Under the pieces are notes generated by a model. It did no database searches. It saw only the letters and a program-made list of their open reading frames with translations, and was not told the DNA's origin. A stretch of 64,000 nucleotides of DNA from assembly GCA_036676455.1 (NCBI GenBank), contig JAKFCW010000126.1, positions 1 to 64,000 of the forward strand, written 5' to 3'. The DNA comes from UBA4093 sp036676455. Lineage in GTDB: Bacteria; Cyanobacteriota; Sericytochromatia; S15B-MN24; UBA4093. Numbering within the stretch: the first letter of the stretch is position 1; each line of letters starts with the position of its first letter. Shown piece by piece: positions 60,324 to 64,000 of the stretch. Position numbers and translations under genes: made by a program.

Positions 60324-61709
60324 TCAGTTGGAGGGAGCCGGAACGGTGGACTTGACGATGCCGTCGAGCAGGCGGGTGACGCCGATGACCTCCATGCCGG
60401 GCGGCATGGTGACGCGTTCGTCGAGGTTGTGGCCCGGGACGACGGCCAGGGTGAAGCCGAGTTTCTGGGCTTCCTTGAGGCGGGCCTCCAGGGAGCTGAC
60501 AGCTCGGACCTCGCCGTTGAGGCCGACCTCGCCGATGGCGATCGCCTGGGGCTTGAGGGCGACATCGCGCATGCTGGAGGCCACGGCGAGAGCGACTCCG
60601 AGATCGCCGGCCGGCTCGTCGATGGAAAGGCCGCCGACGACGTTGACGTAGACGTCGTGCTTGGACAGGGGCAGGCCGACGCGCTTCTCGAGCACGGCGA
60701 GGACCTGCACCATGCGGTTGTGCTCGATGCCGTTGGCGGCGCGGCGTGGGGAGGCCAGGACGGATGGGCTGACGAGGGCCTGGATCTCGACGAGGAGGGG
60801 CCGCGTGCCTTCCATGGTGGCCACGATGGCCGAGCCGGTGGTCTCGGTGGTTCGCTCGGCGAGGAAGAGCGCGGAGGGGTTGCTGACCTCGGCGAGGCCG
60901 TCGGAGCGCATCTCGAAGATGCCGACCTCGTTGGTGGAGCCGAAGCGGTTCTTGACGGCGCGGACGAGGCGGTAGGCCTTGAAGCGATCGCCCTCGAAGT
61001 AAAGCACGGTGTCGACCATGTGCTCGAGCACGCGGGGACCGGCGAGGGTCCCTTCCTTGGTGACGTGGCCGACGATGCAGAGGCTGACGCCTTGATCCTT
61101 GGCGATGCGCATCAGGGAGCCGGTGGCGGCCCGGACCTGTGAGACCGAGCCGGCGGTCGAGGCGAGGTTGGGGTTGTAGATGGCCTGGATGGAGTCGATG
61201 ACGGCCCAGTCGGGCTGCATTTCGTGCAGGGCGGCCTCGATCACGTTGGTGTCGTTCTCGGCGAGGACGAACAGCCCGTCGTGCTCGGCTCCGAGGCGCT
61301 TGGCGCGCATGCGGATCTGGCGGGCGGATTCCTCGCCCGAGACGTAGAGCACGCGCTTGCCCTGGGACGACAGGTACTGGGCCACCTGCAAGAGAAGGGT
61401 GGACTTGCCGATGCCGGGGTCGCCGCCCAAGAGGACCAGCGATCCGGGGACGATCCCGCCTCCCAGCACGCGGTCGAGCTCGTCCAGGCCGGAGCTGAAT
61501 CGCTCCTCTGCCTCCAGGGTCACGGCCTTCAGGGGAATCGGGGCCACGGTGCGGGTGGCGGCCTTGACGGCGGGCGACAGCGGAGCGGAAGCTTCCTCGG
61601 TCATGGTGTTCCACTCGCCACATTCGGGGCAGCGCCCCATCCAGCGCGGCTGCTCGGAGGCGCAGTTCTGACAGACGAACTTGATCTTGGTCTTAGCGAC
61701 CTTCGCCAT
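60324..61709 (-). CDS. radA: DNA repair protein RadA (Sms)
   Basis: 461 residues in the standard layout: N-terminal zinc finger (FVCQNC ... GRCPECGEWN), RecA-like ATPase with Walker A GGDPGIGKST, LYVSGEES, the RadA-specific KNRFG motif, and a C-terminal Lon-protease-like domain (about 330-455) ending before a few residues of tail. It is a branch-migrating helicase that helps recombination. Start ATG follows GGAGCTCC, a moderate ribosome binding site. It stands alone between the coiled-coil gene and the TPR gene. Confidence 0.96.
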   Translation of the reverse strand: MAKVAKTKIKFVCQNCASEQPRWMGRCPECGEWNTMTEEASAPLSPAVKAATRTVAPIPLKAVTLEAEERFSSGLDELDRVLGGGIVPGSLVLLGGDPGIGKSTLLLQVAQYLSSQGKRVLYVSGEESARQIRMRAKRLGAEHDGLFVLAENDTNVIEAALHEMQPDWAVIDSIQAIYNPNLASTAGSVSQVRAATGSLMRIAKDQGVSLCIVGHVTKEGTLAGPRVLEHMVDTVLYFEGDRFKAYRLVRAVKNRFGSTNEVGIFEMRSDGLAEVSNPSALFLAERTTETTGSAIVATMEGTRPLLVEIQALVSPSVLASPRRAANGIEHNRMVQVLAVLEKRVGLPLSKHDVYVNVVGGLSIDEPAGDLGVALAVASSMRDVALKPQAIAIGEVGLNGEVRAVSSLEARLKEAQKLGFTLAVVPGHNLDERVTMPPGMEVIGVTRLLDGIVKSTVPAPSN

Positions 61710-61758
61710 GGGGAGCTCCTTTACGTGTTCAAACGGATGTTCGAATCAGTATAGCGGA

Positions 61759-62625
61759 TCAGCGAAGGCGGAGCGAGCCGAGTGTGCCTTGCAGCTTGGG
61801 CAGGTGCTGCTTGGCGATCGAGCCGTGGCAGGCGGCGCGCATGATCACGCGGTAGCGGTCGGTGGCGACGCCCAGGGCGAGGACCTGGACGCGCGGCTCG
61901 GAGGGCTCGGCGTAGCCCAGGAAGCGGGCGAGATGGCCGTTGATGACCTGATCCTGTTCGCGGAAGGGGATGTTCCGGTTGAGGCCGTCGCGCGCGAGCA
62001 TCTCGCGGATCATCAGGACCCGGTGGTTGCTGGCTTCCTCGGGCTTGGCCAGCGTGATCACCTCGACGGAGAGGCTCAGGCGCTTGGCGGCCTTGAGATC
62101 GGGAGCGAAGAGGTAACGGGCCTGGATGAGGTCGCCCTGTCGCTTGATCTCGCTTTGTTGCAGCTTGTAGCCGGTGGGGATCTGCAGGCTCAGCGGGGCG
62201 GTGGGGAAGGTCGCCAGCTGGTAGCCCGCCTGGGGGCTGGCGAGGGTAACGGAGCCCGACGCGTCGGGAGTGAAGGTGGGGCCTTGCGTCTCCGCGGTGC
62301 CGTTCGCTTCCAGCCAGGCCTTCGCGTGCGCGGCCAGGTCGCCGCCCTCACGGCTGGCGATCTCGGTGAAGAGGCGGGTGGCGGCTTCCTTTCGGCCCGT
62401 GCGCAGGTATAGGCTCGCCAGGGTCCAGCGGGCCTGGTGGTGGTCGGTGCTCTGGCTCAGGATCTCGCCGAGGATGCGCTCGGCGGTGACCCATTCCCCG
62501 AGCCGGTAGAACTCGAGGGCGGTCTGGTAGCTGGTTCGGTTGCCGTCGAACTGGGCCTCTGCGGGCGGAGCTGCCCCCAGGAGGAGGAGCCCCAGCCCGA
62601 GTGCCAGCGCGAGCCGGCGGATCAC
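61759..62625 (-). CDS. Exported TPR-like protein (288 aa)
   Basis: Signal peptide IRRLALALGLGLLLLGAAPPAEA, two or three TPR-like helical repeats (RTSYQTALEFYRLGEWVTAERILGEIL, HHQARWTLASLYLRTGRKEAATRLF), and a C-terminal alpha/beta domain with GYKLQQSEIKRQGDLIQARY and SLSVEVITLAKPEEASNHRVLM. The role is unknown. It starts with GTG overlapping the upstream permease stop by 4 bases (GTGA), indicating translational coupling, so it may be an accessory factor of the sugar transporter. Confidence 0.8.
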   Translation of the reverse strand: MIRRLALALGLGLLLLGAAPPAEAQFDGNRTSYQTALEFYRLGEWVTAERILGEILSQSTDHHQARWTLASLYLRTGRKEAATRLFTEIASREGGDLAAHAKAWLEANGTAETQGPTFTPDASGSVTLASPQAGYQLATFPTAPLSLQIPTGYKLQQSEIKRQGDLIQARYLFAPDLKAAKRLSLSVEVITLAKPEEASNHRVLMIREMLARDGLNRNIPFREQDQVINGHLARFLGYAEPSEPRVQVLALGVATDRYRVIMRAACHGSIAKQHLPKLQGTLGSLRLR

Positions 62626-63488
62626 CCTTTGACCCCGCCCGAGGTGAGGCCGGAGACGATGTAGCGCTGGAGGAAGAGCATGACCACGACCACGGGCAGC
62701 GAGATGATGATGCTCATGGCGGCGAACTGGCTCCAGGGCTTGAAGGTGCCGTACTGGCCGACCATCGAGTACAGGGCCATGGCGAGGGTGAAGGTCTTGG
62801 GGTTCTCGAGCATGGTCCAGGCCATGATGATCTCGGTCCAGCCGGTCATGAAGCCGAAGAGGGCGGTGACGGCGACGGCGGGGGCCGACAGCGGCAGCAC
62901 GATGCGCCAGAAGGTCTGCGTCCGGGTGCAGCCGTCGATCATGGCGGCCTCCTCGAGATCCTTCGGGACGGTGTCGAAGTAGCCCTTGAGGTTCCAGATG
63001 GCGAAGGGCAAGGTGCCCGCCGCGTAGGCGATCATCAGGCCAATGAGCGAGGTCCGGACGTGCAGGGCCGACAGCAGGACGTAAAGGGGGGCGATGGAGA
63101 CGACTGCGGGGAACATCTGCAGGACGATGAAGGTCATCAGACCCACCTGGCGTCCCGGGAAGCGGAAGCGCGAGAAGGCGTAGGCGCCCGACGCTCCCAG
63201 CAGGATGCCGAAGGCGGTCGTGCCGAAGGAGACGAGCATGGAGTTGCGCAGCAGGTCCCAGAAGGTGATGCCGTCGATCTCGGTGGGGTTGGAGATGATC
63301 TGCCGGAAGGCGTCGAAGGAGATGCCCGACGGCAGGAGCTTGAGCTCGGTGGGACGGGCGACCGAGTTGGGATCGAGCGCCATCGAGACCACCCAGAGGA
63401 CCGGGAAGATCGAGAAGAGGGCGACCACGATGAGGACGAGATGGGCCCCCGTGAGGCGGGCCAGGCTCATGAGGCGTCGCTTGCTCAC
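62622..63488 (-). CDS. Carbohydrate ABC transporter permease, MalG family
   Basis: 288 residues, six helices. The coupling loop is LEEAAMIDGCTRTQTFWRIVLP (about residues 180-200). The C-terminus SGLTSGGVKG is the usual MalG ending. The start is GTG after AGGAGG. It pairs with the MalF-type permease upstream; the two make the channel of an importer for maltose or similar sugars. The ATPase and binding-protein genes are not in the window and may lie to the right. Confidence 0.93.
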   Translation of the reverse strand: MSKRRLMSLARLTGAHLVLIVVALFSIFPVLWVVSMALDPNSVARPTELKLLPSGISFDAFRQIISNPTEIDGITFWDLLRNSMLVSFGTTAFGILLGASGAYAFSRFRFPGRQVGLMTFIVLQMFPAVVSIAPLYVLLSALHVRTSLIGLMIAYAAGTLPFAIWNLKGYFDTVPKDLEEAAMIDGCTRTQTFWRIVLPLSAPAVAVTALFGFMTGWTEIIMAWTMLENPKTFTLAMALYSMVGQYGTFKPWSQFAAMSIIISLPVVVVMLFLQRYIVSGLTSGGVKG

Positions 63489-63490
63489 GG

Positions 63491-64000
63491 TTAGACCTCC
63501 TGGGTGGCCTTGGTGACCCTGAGGTTCACCAAGGTGAAGGCGAGCAGGATGAAGAAGATGATCAGGGCGAAGGCGGAGGCCTGACCGTACATGCCCATGT
63601 CAGTCAGCTTGTATGCCTGCGTGACGAGGATCTCGGTCTTGCCGAAGGGGTTGCCCTGGGTGACGAAGTAGATCACGTTGAAGTTGTTGAAGGTCCAGAT
63701 GAAGCCGAGCATGATGGCGGGGACCATGGCGGGCTTGAGCATCGGCACGGTGACGGTCCAGAACTTGCGCCAGGGGCCGGCGCCGTCCATGTCGGCGGCC
63801 TCGTAGAGATCCGAGGGAATGGACTGCAGGGCGCCGGAGGCCACCATCATCATGAAGGGGAAGCCCATCCAGATGTTGACCAGCAGCACGGCGTAGAAGG
63901 CGTTGGGGAACTGTCCGAGCCAGTCGACGTTGGTCGGCAGGAAGGGGATGGCCTGCTGCCATTGCTTCAAGAGCAGATTGACCGCGCCGAACTGGGTGTC
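63491..64000 (-). CDS. Carbohydrate ABC transporter permease, MalF family (C-terminal part)
   Basis: The reading frame is open to the right edge, so its N-terminus is outside. 169 residues are visible, containing several helices, the coupling loop YEAADMDGAGPWRKFWTVTVP and the ending LVNLRVTKATQEV. At the edge the translation begins DTQFGAVNLLMKQW, as in MalF-type proteins ahead of the last domain. The downstream MalG gene starts 2 bases after its stop. Confidence 0.93.
   Translation of the reverse strand, partial: DTQFGAVNLLLKQWQQAIPFLPTNVDWLGQFPNAFYAVLLVNIWMGFPFMMMVASGALQSIPSDLYEAADMDGAGPWRKFWTVTVPMLKPAMVPAIMLGFIWTFNNFNVIYFVTQGNPFGKTEILVTQAYKLTDMGMYGQASAFALIIFFILLAFTLVNLRVTKATQEV

Overview
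The window is a gene-dense, very GC-rich (roughly two-thirds G+C by eye) chromosomal segment of a bacterium, with about 50 protein genes on both strands and two tRNA genes (tRNA-Asp, initiator tRNA-fMet). No rRNA, prophage, insertion sequence or CRISPR array is visible, and no gap between genes exceeds 300 bases. Many lipoprotein signal peptides, a secreted protein ending in a beta-barrel-like terminal Phe, a periplasmic-type alkaline phosphatase and an O-antigen-ligase-like protein point to a two-membrane cell. Lineage cannot be fixed from the sequence alone. Kelch lipoproteins, LRV repeats, a DUF4388/PATAN kinase fusion and a class II HMG-CoA reductase would fit an uncultured or environmental phylum (for example non-photosynthetic relatives of Cyanobacteria, or Myxococcota-like bacteria), but this is a guess.

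Layout. 1-4.6 kb: a class II HMG-CoA reductase cut by the window edge, a PHP phosphoesterase, apt, a beta-helix/membrane protein and a CBS-domain protein. 4.6-10.8 kb: secG, two tandemly duplicated oligopeptide-type binding lipoproteins and two permeases (DppB/DppC type), with no ATPase gene beside them. 10.9-15.4 kb: a small lipoprotein, a universal stress protein, an O-antigen-ligase/TPR protein, a 63-residue HTH-like protein and an orphan MalG-type permease whose 3' end is copied into a 90-bp tandem repeat. 15.4-19.8 kb: a three-lipoprotein operon of two kelch proteins and a subtilisin-like protease. 20-29.6 kb: a Pro/Gln-rich protein, a long-chain acyl-CoA synthetase, a GH38 alpha-mannosidase, a glutaminyl-cyclase-like M28 protein run together with an OmpR/histidine-kinase pair, a PepSY protein and a small membrane protein.

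29.7-41.9 kb: a 1,862-residue signalling protein combining a Ser/Thr kinase, an NTPase, TPRs, a PP2C phosphatase, two GAF domains and DUF4388; two GH57 enzymes of alpha-glucan (glycogen-type) metabolism; an alkaline phosphatase; and a lipoprotein. 41.9-51.1 kb: a short FtsH-like protease, a Na/phosphate cotransporter, a class III adenylate cyclase, a flippase, three small secreted or unknown proteins and an L,D-transpeptidase. 51.2-58.9 kb: tRNA-Asp, a 777-residue LRV solenoid, tRNA-fMet, a cytochrome c lipoprotein, PEP carboxylase and a lipoprotein GH1 beta-glycosidase. 59-64 kb: a coiled-coil protein, radA, a TPR protein and a MalG/MalF permease pair cut by the right edge.

Themes. Carbohydrate handling recurs (GH38, two GH57, GH1, three MalFG-type permeases). 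Signalling is rich (kinase/phosphatase fusion, cyclic-nucleotide cyclase, two-component pair). Transcription units often end in long, near-perfect hairpins with little or no U-tract. Two genes appear to be read from leaderless or nearly leaderless promoters, and three have their Shine-Dalgarno sequence in the 3' arm of a hairpin. The most unusual object is the kinase/phosphatase fusion at 29690-35278.
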